Below are positions 16,149-23,585 of a stretch of 64,000 nt of DNA, in pieces. The notes beneath the pieces are model-generated. The model was not told the origin of the DNA. It did not search any database and was given only the letters and a program-made list of their open reading frames with translations. The translations under genes and the position numbers were made by a program. The stretch's first letter is position 1. Each line of letters begins with the position of its first letter. This DNA is from Pseudorhodoferax sp032153935 (GTDB taxonomy: Bacteria > Pseudomonadota > Gammaproteobacteria > Burkholderiales > Burkholderiaceae_C), in NCBI RefSeq assembly GCF_964253035.1, contig NZ_CAXUQL020000001.1, forward strand, positions 1,364,001 through 1,428,000, in the 5' to 3' direction.

Positions 16149-17929
16149 CGCCGCGCCACTGGCCCGAGCCGCCACGCGCCGATGCGGCCGGCGTGCCACC
16201 CACGCCGCCGCAGCTGGCGCGCTGGCACGAGCAGGTGGAGGAACTCAGCGCCGGTGCCATCCGCGCGCTGAGCGGTGAGGCCGATCTGCATTTCCGCGGC
16301 CGGCGCCTGCACCGCGGCCGCCAGCCGCTGCCGCTGTTCGGCCCGCACCTGGCGCCCGCGCTGGAGCAGGGCGACGACGCGGGCTCCTTCCGCGGCGCGG
16401 CCGACGGCATCGCGCTGCGGCTGGCGCACAGCGATGCGGCGCTGCACCGCAGCCTGTGCCCGCAGCCGCCCGTGGAACGCCTGCTGTTCGAGCTGCTGGA
16501 ACAGCTGCGCTGCGAATCCCTGGCCGATTCCGCCATGCCCGGCGTGGCGCGCAACCTGCGCCACCGTTTCGACGCCTGGTCGCGCGCCTACCACCATGCG
16601 CGGCTCAACGAGACCACGCGCGGCATGCTGCTCTACACCGTGGCGCAGATCAGCCGTTCGCGCGTGACGGGCGAGCCGGTCATGGAGGAGACCGAAGACC
16701 TCATCGAAGGCACGCGCGCCGAGCTCGTGCCGCAGCTGGGCACCGACCTCGCCGGCCTGCGCCGCCAGCGCCACGACCAGGCCGCCTATGCGCTGCATGC
16801 GCTGGCCATCGCGCGCGCCGTGGCCGCCATGCTGGCCCATGGTGCCGAAGCGGCCGAGCAGGAGGCGGCCGCGCGCGACGGCGAGGAAGAAGAGCAAGCT
16901 ACCGGCTTTCGCGTGCTGATGGACTTCGACCCACCGGCCGGCGAGGCCGGCCGCCTGGCCCAGGCCGGCGATGCCCGCGTGCTCGAAGGCGGGTCAGAGG
17001 CCTACCGGGTCTTCACGCGCGCCTACGACCGCGAGGTGGCCGCTACCGCACTGGTGCGCCCCGACGCATTGCGCGAACTGCGCGAGCGGCTGGACGCGCG
17101 CATCGCCCGCCAGGCCGTGCAGCTGCCCTGGCTGGTGCGCGCGCTGCAGGCATTGCTGGCCCGCCCCCACGCCGACGGCTGGCACGACGGCCAGGAGGAG
17201 GGCCTGCTCGACGGCCGCCGGCTGGCCCGGCTGGTGGCGCTGCCGACCGAGCGCCGGCTGTTCCGCGCCGCGCGCACGCAGCCGCTGGCCGACTGCGCCG
17301 TGACGCTGCTGCTCGACTGCTCGGCCTCGATGAAGGAGCACGCCGAATGGACGGCCATGCTGGCCGACGTGCTGGCGCGCGCGCTGGAGCGCATCGGCGC
17401 GCGCTGCGAGGTGCTGGGCTTCACCACGGGCGCCTGGAACGGCGGCCGGGCCCAGCGCGACTGGCAGCGCGCCGGCCGCCCCGCGCGGCCCGGCCGGCTC
17501 AACGAGCTGTGCCACATCGTGTTCAAGGACGCGGCCACGCCCTGGCGCCGCGCGCGCCCCGGCATCGCCGCGCTGCTCAAGCCCGACCTGTTCCGCGAAG
17601 GCGTGGACGGCGAGGCGCTGCAGTGGGCCGCCGGCCGCCTCGCCGCGCAGGAGGCCGAGCGCCGCATGCTGCTGGTGTTCTCCGACGGCTGCCCCATGGA
17701 CGGCGCCACGCGCCTGGCCAACGGCATGCACACGCTGGACCGGCACCTGCAGCAGGTGGCGCAGCGCATCGAGCAGCAGGGGCAGATCGCGCTGGTCGGC
17801 GTGGGCGTGGGGCTGGACCTGAGCCCCTACTACGCCGCCAGCCACGTGCTGGACCTCGCGCACGCGGGGGCCGGCAATGCGGTGTTCCGCGAGGTGGTGG
17901 GGGTGCTGGGTGGGCGGGTGCGGCGCTGA
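16145..17929 (+). CDS. cobT: Cobaltochelatase VWA subunit CobT
   Basis: 594 residues starting at GTG 16145, which overlaps the cobS stop (GTGA). The N-terminal half is CobT-like; an acidic linker with 'DGEEEEQ' follows; the C-terminal von Willebrand A domain has the MIDAS-type 'LLLDCSASMKEHAEW' and 'LLVFSDGCPMDGAT'. 'LGFTTGAWNGG' and 'PGRLNELCHIVFKD' are CobT-specific. It partners CobS. Because cobN is not here, a role as a general MoxR/VWA-type chaperone cannot be excluded. Confidence 0.9.
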   Translation: MTPRHWPEPPRADAAGVPPTPPQLARWHEQVEELSAGAIRALSGEADLHFRGRRLHRGRQPLPLFGPHLAPALEQGDDAGSFRGAADGIALRLAHSDAALHRSLCPQPPVERLLFELLEQLRCESLADSAMPGVARNLRHRFDAWSRAYHHARLNETTRGMLLYTVAQISRSRVTGEPVMEETEDLIEGTRAELVPQLGTDLAGLRRQRHDQAAYALHALAIARAVAAMLAHGAEAAEQEAAARDGEEEEQATGFRVLMDFDPPAGEAGRLAQAGDARVLEGGSEAYRVFTRAYDREVAATALVRPDALRELRERLDARIARQAVQLPWLVRALQALLARPHADGWHDGQEEGLLDGRRLARLVALPTERRLFRAARTQPLADCAVTLLLDCSASMKEHAEWTAMLADVLARALERIGARCEVLGFTTGAWNGGRAQRDWQRAGRPARPGRLNELCHIVFKDAATPWRRARPGIAALLKPDLFREGVDGEALQWAAGRLAAQEAERRMLLVFSDGCPMDGATRLANGMHTLDRHLQQVAQRIEQQGQIALVGVGVGLDLSPYYAASHVLDLAHAGAGNAVFREVVGVLGGRVRR

Positions 17930-17949
17930 GGGTGCGTCGCTGTGCGAGC

Positions 17950-18480
17950 ATGCGCGCCATGCCCGACCTGCGCCAGCTGACCTGCCAGTTTCCATATACC
18001 GGCCGCCTGCAGGCCATCGTGTTGCGGCCTGCCCGCGAGGCGCCTGCTCTGTCGGTCGAGCGCGCTCTGGCGCTGCCCGACCGTGGTCTGCAGGGCGACC
18101 GCAGCGCGCAGCGGGCGTCCACACGCGCGCCCGGTGGCAAGCGACAGGTCACGCTGCTGCAGGCCGAGCACCTGCCTCTGGTGGCGGCCTGGGCCGGGCT
18201 CGCGCAGGTGACGCCGACGCAACTGCGCCGCAACCTCGTGGTCCAGGGGCTCAACCTCGTCGCGGCGCGCGCTCTGTTCGCCGATCAGCCGCTGGTACTG
18301 CGCATCGGCGCCTTGGTGGTGCTGCAGCTGACCGGCCCCTGCGATCCCTGCTCGAAGATGGAATCGGTGCTGGGCCCGGGCGGCTACAACGCGCTGCGCG
18401 GACACGGCGGCATGACGGCGCGCGTGCTGCAAGGAGGCGAGATCGTGGTAGGGGATGCGGTGCGGGTGGAGCACCCTTAG
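17950..18480 (+). CDS. MOSC domain-containing protein
   Basis: 176 residues. The MOSC pattern is recognisable: 'GLQGDRSAQ' near residue 50, 'KRQVTLLQAEHLPLVAAWAG', the conserved 'LRRNLVVQGLNL', and 'LTGPCDPCSKME' with the Cys expected to bind the sulfur or molybdenum cofactor moiety. MOSC proteins are linked to molybdenum cofactor sulfur transfer and N-hydroxylated compound reduction. ATG 17950 is used; ATG 17959 is equally likely. It follows cobT by 20 bases on the same strand. Confidence 0.85.
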   Translation: MRAMPDLRQLTCQFPYTGRLQAIVLRPAREAPALSVERALALPDRGLQGDRSAQRASTRAPGGKRQVTLLQAEHLPLVAAWAGLAQVTPTQLRRNLVVQGLNLVAARALFADQPLVLRIGALVVLQLTGPCDPCSKMESVLGPGGYNALRGHGGMTARVLQGGEIVVGDAVRVEHP

Positions 18481-18802
18481 CAGAGCATCCGCTGGCCCTA
18501 CGTTCTCAAACCACGGTCCGAAGCCTGGGTTGGCGGGATCAAGGCGCAAGCGCAGCAGGTGAGGCACCGAGCCGCAACGAGGGCCTGCCGTGTGAGGCCA
18601 GCGGCGTGCTGACACCATGGATCGGGGGAGGCCCAGGCGGGCTGCCACCCGCGCAGTCGAGCGACTCGTGCCGGCCAATTCTCAAGGCCGACATGATTCA
18701 ATCAGTGCGTGCGCAGAATCGGGGCCGCGGTCTTGTGGGACTCCCTGAAATTCTGTGCGCGCTCGTGCCCATTCAGCATCTTGATTACGCCAGCGCAACA
18801 TC
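18481..18802. other. Intergenic region without a convincing gene
   Basis: 322 bases between the MOSC gene and the tandem-repeat protein. A 67-codon minus-strand frame (18498-18701) contains 'GLTRQALVAARCLTCCACAL', a composition typical of spurious ORFs annotated from dispersed repeats rather than of a protein. No terminator with a T-run is seen. The last 100 bases are less GC-rich and probably hold the promoter of the next gene. Confidence 0.4.
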
Positions 18803-20773
18803 ATGCCCAAGCCAACCAGCGTCGCGCGCATTCGTCGAGAGCCCATCGCCAAGCTTGCGGTCGGGAGATTGCTGAGCGACTTCCAGCCATTGCTACCAGG
18901 CGAGCAGGCGTTGTTGCTCGCTTGCCGGCGGGGCGAAGTGGCTGAGCTGGGGGCCTCGTTGCCTGAAGTGCCTACTGACACGCGGCACATCCGCGCCCCG
19001 TTTCTGCGTTTCCTTCTGTTGGGCGGAGACGCCCAGGCGCCGGTGCATGAGCGAGGCGTCCAGCTGAAAGGCGCTTATGTCACCGATCAGCTCGATTTGA
19101 CCGGCTGCCGCATTCCGTACAACGTCAGCCTCAAGTGCTGCCGGTTCGTCGGACCTGTGCGTGCGCAGGACGCGAGGGTGGAGGGGCTGATGACGCTGGA
19201 GGAGAGCCACTTGGCCCAGGGCCTTAATGCGGACCGTTTGCGGTGCGCCGGAGGACTATTTCTGCGACATCGGTTCAAGGCGGTTGGCCAAGTACGGCTG
19301 TTAAGCGCGCACATCGGCGGCGACCTGGAATGCGGTGGCGGGCATTTCGAGCGCACGGATAAAGAAGCGTTTCGTGCCGATGGCGCAGTTGTCAAGGGCG
19401 ACGTGATCTTCAACGACGGTTTCAAGGCGACCGGAACCGTGCAACTGCTCGGTGCGCAGATCGGGGGCGACCTTCAGTGCTGCCGTGGGCAGTTTGAAGG
19501 CAATGGCGGCGATGCGCTGTTGGCCAATCGCGCGTTTGTGGCCGGCAGCGTTTTTTTCAACAGTGACTCCAAGGGGACCTTCAAGGCGACCGGGACCGTG
19601 TCGCTTTCTGGCGCGCACATTGGGGGCAAGTTGGAATGCGCCGACGGAAAGTTCGAGGCCAAGAATGGCGACGCGCTTTCGGCCGAACGTGTGGTCGTGA
19701 AGGGCAGCGTTTTCTTGAACCGAACATTCAGGGCGACCGGACAGGTGCGGCTGCGAGGCGCGCAGATCGGCGGCGACCTCGCATGCAGCGGCGGACAATT
19801 CGAGGCCGAAGGGAAGCATGCGCTTTTGCTCAAACGCGCAGTCGTCATGGGCGCTTGGCTCTTCAACAAGCTGGAGACGCCTGTGCGCGTGGACGCAAGC
19901 CACATGGAGGTGGCGGTTCTGGTCGATGCGATCGACTCTTGGGCTGCAGGGTCGGTGCTGGATGGTCTGCGCTATGGTGCTTTGCACGACGACGCACGCG
20001 CACTGGGCAAGGCTCGTCTGGGATGGCTGCAAAAGCAAAGCGTCGAGCATCTGGGCGGAAATGGGCGCAGCGACGACTTTCGCCCACAGCCCTGGCGTCA
20101 GTTGCAGCATGTATTGCGTGATATGGGGCATGCCGAGGACGCGCGCCAGATTGGGGTCGCATTCGAGCAACAGCTGTACAGGATCGGGCGCATAGGGCAG
20201 TCTCGTGAGGGAGTATGGCCGCCTGTGGCGTGGTGCAGGCGTGTGGTCGCGCGGTCAGGGCATTCCTTGTTTGGAATGTTGAGTGGCTATGGCTACCGGC
20301 CGATGCGGCTGATGGCTTGGATGACCCTGGTCTGGTTGTTTTGCGCCTTTTGCTATTGGCGGCTTGCGCTGCCGCCGCACGGTGCCATCGGACCATCCGA
20401 TCCACTGGTGTTCCAGCACGAGCGGTATGCGTCGTGCGTGTCCGACAGCCCGGTCGCAGTCTCTGCGGCTGGCGCAGGCACGCAGAACGCACGCAACTGG
20501 TACCTGTGCGGTCCTCTCCTGGCCGAGTACTCGACCTTCAGTCCGCTCGCCTATTCGCTGGACCTCCTCTTGCCGCTGGTGGATCTCGGTCAAGACAAGG
20601 CATGGGGCGCGTTGGTCCCCACGCCGCAGGCCACGCCGTGGAATGAGTTTCTTGCGTTCAGCCCGGGGCATCTGGTGCGGTGGCTGGTGTGGTTCCAAAC
20701 GCTCTTTGGCTGGATCGCAAGTCTTCTGTTGGTCGGTATCGTTTCAGGCTTTGCGCGGCGCAGCGAGGAGTAG
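18803..20773 (+). CDS. Tandem-repeat membrane-anchored protein, function unknown
   Basis: 656 residues. Residues about 158-357 are four repeats of roughly 49 residues built on 'FKATGTVQLLGAQIGGDL' then 'GQFE' and a 'VxGxVFFN' end, suggesting a beta-helix-like array related to pentapeptide-type proteins. A mixed linker follows. The C-terminal part has two membrane helices (near 495-515 and the last 25 residues) around a loop with 'AYSLDLLLPLVDLGQDKAWG', as in proteins sometimes labelled membrane-associated oxidoreductase, for which no redox motif is seen here. GC is clearly lower than in the neighbours, which suggests acquisition. Confidence 0.75.
   Translation: MPKPTSVARIRREPIAKLAVGRLLSDFQPLLPGEQALLLACRRGEVAELGASLPEVPTDTRHIRAPFLRFLLLGGDAQAPVHERGVQLKGAYVTDQLDLTGCRIPYNVSLKCCRFVGPVRAQDARVEGLMTLEESHLAQGLNADRLRCAGGLFLRHRFKAVGQVRLLSAHIGGDLECGGGHFERTDKEAFRADGAVVKGDVIFNDGFKATGTVQLLGAQIGGDLQCCRGQFEGNGGDALLANRAFVAGSVFFNSDSKGTFKATGTVSLSGAHIGGKLECADGKFEAKNGDALSAERVVVKGSVFLNRTFRATGQVRLRGAQIGGDLACSGGQFEAEGKHALLLKRAVVMGAWLFNKLETPVRVDASHMEVAVLVDAIDSWAAGSVLDGLRYGALHDDARALGKARLGWLQKQSVEHLGGNGRSDDFRPQPWRQLQHVLRDMGHAEDARQIGVAFEQQLYRIGRIGQSREGVWPPVAWCRRVVARSGHSLFGMLSGYGYRPMRLMAWMTLVWLFCAFCYWRLALPPHGAIGPSDPLVFQHERYASCVSDSPVAVSAAGAGTQNARNWYLCGPLLAEYSTFSPLAYSLDLLLPLVDLGQDKAWGALVPTPQATPWNEFLAFSPGHLVRWLVWFQTLFGWIASLLLVGIVSGFARRSEE
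19274..19873 (+). repeat. Four tandem coding repeats of about 147 bp
   Basis: Within the membrane protein gene, DNA encoding the 'F(K/R)ATG..L.GA.IGG.L' unit recurs near 19274, 19421, 19580 and 19727. Similarity is strong at the nucleotide level as well (ttcaaggcgaccgg recurs), so the array probably arose by recent duplication. Confidence 0.8.
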
Positions 20774-20876
20774 CTCCACGCCGCATCGACAGCGGTTGCG
20801 CAGGGCTTGTTGTTCAGCGGCCGCGAGATGTAGTTCTACATGCCGGGCAAATGGTCAAGGGGAGGCACGCACCGGC

Positions 20877-22139
20877 CTATTGCGGAGCCGGAGCCGCCAT
20901 CGTGCCAAGTGCAGCACGCACAGCCCGTCGCTCGCGCTTCAGCGTCCCGCCGCGCAGGTTGCCGGCGACCCACTCGGCCCGTTCGAGCGCAATGCCACCG
21001 CTGCGCATCCACGTGCTCGCCTCGGCATCGGGCTGGTGCAGCATGGCCGCCAGCCACACCGCCTGCGCGGGCGCCAGCTGCCGCGCGCTGCGGCCGAAGT
21101 AGCCGCGCGCCGCCGCCTCGGCACCGCACAGCCCGCGCCCCCAGGGCGCGTTGTCCAGGTACAGCTGCAGGATGCGCGCCTTGCCCAGCGTCTGCTCCAT
21201 CTCCACCGCGTACAGCAGCTCGCGCAGCTTGCGCGTGGCGCTGCGTTCGTCGCCTGTGGCGAGGCGCTTGGCCAGTTGCTGGCTCAAGGTGCTGCCGCCG
21301 CGCCGGACTGCGCCCGCGGCCTGGTTGCTCTGCAGCGCGGCCTGCAGTTCCTGCAGGTCGTAGCCCGGGTGTTCGTAGAAGCGCTGGTCTTCGGCCGCGA
21401 GCACGGCACGCACCAGCCAGTCGCGCTGGCGCAGCCGGCTCGGCGCGCCACAAGCGCTGGCCGCATGGGCCAGCGCTTCGGTGCCCAGGCCCTGGACCGC
21501 GAAACCTTCGACCTGTGGCACCACGCGCAGTGGGCCCTCGGGCAGCTGCACCTGCACGCGCAGCGCCACCTGGCCACCGATGCGCGCCTGGCGCAGCTCG
21601 GGCAGCTGCGGCGCCAGCACGGCGTAGGCGTCGGCGATCGGCGTGGCGGGCAGGCGCAGATGCAGCGCCAGGCCGCCTGGCTGCAGCCGGCCCGTGAACC
21701 AGGCCTGCAGGGCCGGGCCGCTGTCCGTGCCCGTGTCGGCACGCAGCTGGCCCTGCACGGTCTCGAAGTCGCGGAACACCGAGAGCTGCAGCCGCTGCAG
21801 CTGCAGCGGTGCGCTGCCCAGCGCGGGCGCCGGCAGCCGGCAGGGCGCGCACTGCAGGTGCAGGCTGCGGTCGGCCGCCTGCCACTGCAACTGCACCGGC
21901 CCCCAGCGCGTGGCCAGGCGGCGGCCATCCAGCCAGCGCGCGAAGGGTGGGGCCGTGGCCAGCCGCAGCGCGGCCGGCACGCTGACCTCCGTGTGCCAGG
22001 GGCCGATGCGCAGCGGCGCCGCCCATTCGCCGGGGCGCGGTGCCAGCAGGTGCAGCGTCACGGCGGTGGCGAGCAGCGCGGCCGCCAGCAGGCCCGCCAG
22101 CACGGCCAGCAGCAGACGCACGGCGCGGCCGAGGGTCAC
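20877..22139 (-). CDS. Peptidoglycan glycosyltransferase domain protein (GT51)
   Basis: 420 residues starting at GTG 22139, which overlaps the upstream stop (GTGA). One N-terminal membrane helix (about residues 8-30) is followed by some 220 residues without a clear family and then a GT51 domain. Its motifs are 'LAAEDQRFYEHPGYDLQEL', with the catalytic Glu, 'RRGGSTLSQQLAKRL', and 'RKLRELLYAVEMEQTLGK'. Such enzymes polymerise lipid II glycan chains in the periplasm. It ends the exosortase operon; the long middle region sets it apart from plain MtgA. Confidence 0.85.
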   Translation of the reverse strand: MTLGRAVRLLLAVLAGLLAAALLATAVTLHLLAPRPGEWAAPLRIGPWHTEVSVPAALRLATAPPFARWLDGRRLATRWGPVQLQWQAADRSLHLQCAPCRLPAPALGSAPLQLQRLQLSVFRDFETVQGQLRADTGTDSGPALQAWFTGRLQPGGLALHLRLPATPIADAYAVLAPQLPELRQARIGGQVALRVQVQLPEGPLRVVPQVEGFAVQGLGTEALAHAASACGAPSRLRQRDWLVRAVLAAEDQRFYEHPGYDLQELQAALQSNQAAGAVRRGGSTLSQQLAKRLATGDERSATRKLRELLYAVEMEQTLGKARILQLYLDNAPWGRGLCGAEAAARGYFGRSARQLAPAQAVWLAAMLHQPDAEASTWMRSGGIALERAEWVAGNLRGGTLKRERRAVRAALGTMAAPAPQ

Positions 22140-22729
22140 AGCAGGTCCCGCGATGCGATGGGCGTGGCCGTCGTCACCGCCAGCCAGGGGCCGGTGGACT
22201 GGCCGCGCAGGGCCGCCCAGTACCAGGCCGAGGTGTCGGTGAAGGCCTGGCCCTGGGCGTCGGTCGTGCGTTCGCACACGCGCAGCGGCCGGCCTGCTGC
22301 GTTGGCCGGGCGCGTGGCAGTGAAGCAGCGCCACAGCTTCGCGTGGGCGTCGTGCTCAAGCCTGGCGGCGGCGATGCCGTAGCCCAGCGCGCGGTAGCAG
22401 TCCTCGGCCGGGTGCAGCATGCGCGTGGGCACCAATACATGGCGCAACACCAGCACGCGTTCGCCGTCCGTCATGCGCGCGATGGCGCCCGGGAACTGCC
22501 GCGCGAAGCGCTGCTCCACCGGCCCCAGGGCCAGGGGCCGCAGTGCGGCGCCGTCCCACTGGCTGGGCCATTCCCAGGCGGTGGCCTCGGCCGGCGCTGC
22601 GGCGCTGGGCCAGACGGCCTGGGCCGCGCTCCAGAGCAGGCACGAGGCCAGGCCGGTGGCGAAGACGGTCTTGTGCAGCACGCGCTGCACGAAGCGGTTG
22701 GCGAACAGGGTTTCAAGCCGCGTGGGCAT
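22136..22729 (-). CDS. Exosortase-associated EpsI-like protein
   Basis: 197 residues from ATG 22729, which lies inside the end of the exosortase gene (17-base overlap). There is one N-terminal membrane segment, then a soluble region with 'HPAEDCYRALGYGI', resembling the 'H.PE.C' core of EpsI (DUF3485) proteins that accompany exosortases. Function of EpsI is not established. Upstream ATG 22759 is possible but less likely. It is cotranscribed with the exosortase and GT51 genes. Confidence 0.6.
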   Translation of the reverse strand: MPTRLETLFANRFVQRVLHKTVFATGLASCLLWSAAQAVWPSAAAPAEATAWEWPSQWDGAALRPLALGPVEQRFARQFPGAIARMTDGERVLVLRHVLVPTRMLHPAEDCYRALGYGIAAARLEHDAHAKLWRCFTATRPANAAGRPLRVCERTTDAQGQAFTDTSAWYWAALRGQSTGPWLAVTTATPIASRDLL

Positions 22730-23585
22730 GGCGCACTCCGGGCGACAGGGGTTGGGCAAGGGGCCGCTGGACCTGCCAGGCGACGGCGGCGCAGACCGCG
22801 CCGAGCACCACCAGGCCCAGCGCCTCGTGGCCCCAGGCCGGCAGCGGCCGGCCCGCGCCCTCGGCCGCCACGAGCAAGGTGTTGCGCAGCACGTTGCCGG
22901 CCAGCACCGTCAGGCCCACGCATGGCAGGCGCGCCAGCACGGTCCGGTCGGCCAGGCCGGCCCACAGCGCCGTGGCGCCGGCCGTGAAGTAGCCCAGCCA
23001 GGCCATCTGCACGCCCGAGCAGGGCGCATCCACGATGACGAGGCGGCCGTCCACGAGCAATGCGCTGCCTTCGCGCCAGACCGTGAAGAACGGTGCCAGC
23101 AGCCCCTGCGAGGCCGTGGCCGTGAGCACGCGCAGCGGGTAGCCCGCGTAGAACTGCAGCGAGGACAGCAGCGGCAGCGCCAGCACGGCGAGCAGCAGCA
23201 CCGGCGTGGCGGCAACCTGGCGTGGCAGGAAGGCCAGCAGCGCCGTGGCCAGGGCCAGCACGGCCAGCAGGCTGGCCAGCAGCGGCGGCAGCGCGCCGCG
23301 CAGCAGCGTGGCCGCCAACGTCAGCGCGGTGGCGGCGGCCAGCCAGCCCAGCGCGGGCGAGGCGCGCAAGGCCTTGCGGTGCAGGCCGGCCAGCGTGGCG
23401 AGCGCGGCCAGTGCCAACAGGCCCAGCGGGTCGTCGGCGCCGTCGGCCAGGCGCCGCGCCATCCAGGCCCAGGCGGGCAGCAGGGCCAGCGCCTGCAGCG
23501 CGATCCAGGCCCCCGCGGGCAGGCGGTCGAGGGCGATGCCCCAGCGCACGAAGCGCGGGCTGCGGACCAGGTCGTGGGGGCTCAT
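22713..23585 (-). CDS. Exosortase family transpeptidase
   Basis: 290 residues, about eight membrane helices. The exosortase catalytic triad is visible: Cys189 in 'VDAPCSGVQMAW', Arg234 in 'LAGNVLRNTLL' and His253 in 'WGHEALG'. Exosortases cleave PEP-CTERM tails at the inner membrane and transfer the protein to an unknown acceptor. The ATG overlaps the stop of the VIT/VWA gene (ATGA), whose product carries a PEP-CTERM-like tail, so this is likely a single-substrate enzyme. The Xrt subtype is not assigned. Confidence 0.88.
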   Translation of the reverse strand: MSPHDLVRSPRFVRWGIALDRLPAGAWIALQALALLPAWAWMARRLADGADDPLGLLALAALATLAGLHRKALRASPALGWLAAATALTLAATLLRGALPPLLASLLAVLALATALLAFLPRQVAATPVLLLAVLALPLLSSLQFYAGYPLRVLTATASQGLLAPFFTVWREGSALLVDGRLVIVDAPCSGVQMAWLGYFTAGATALWAGLADRTVLARLPCVGLTVLAGNVLRNTLLVAAEGAGRPLPAWGHEALGLVVLGAVCAAVAWQVQRPLAQPLSPGVRHAHAA

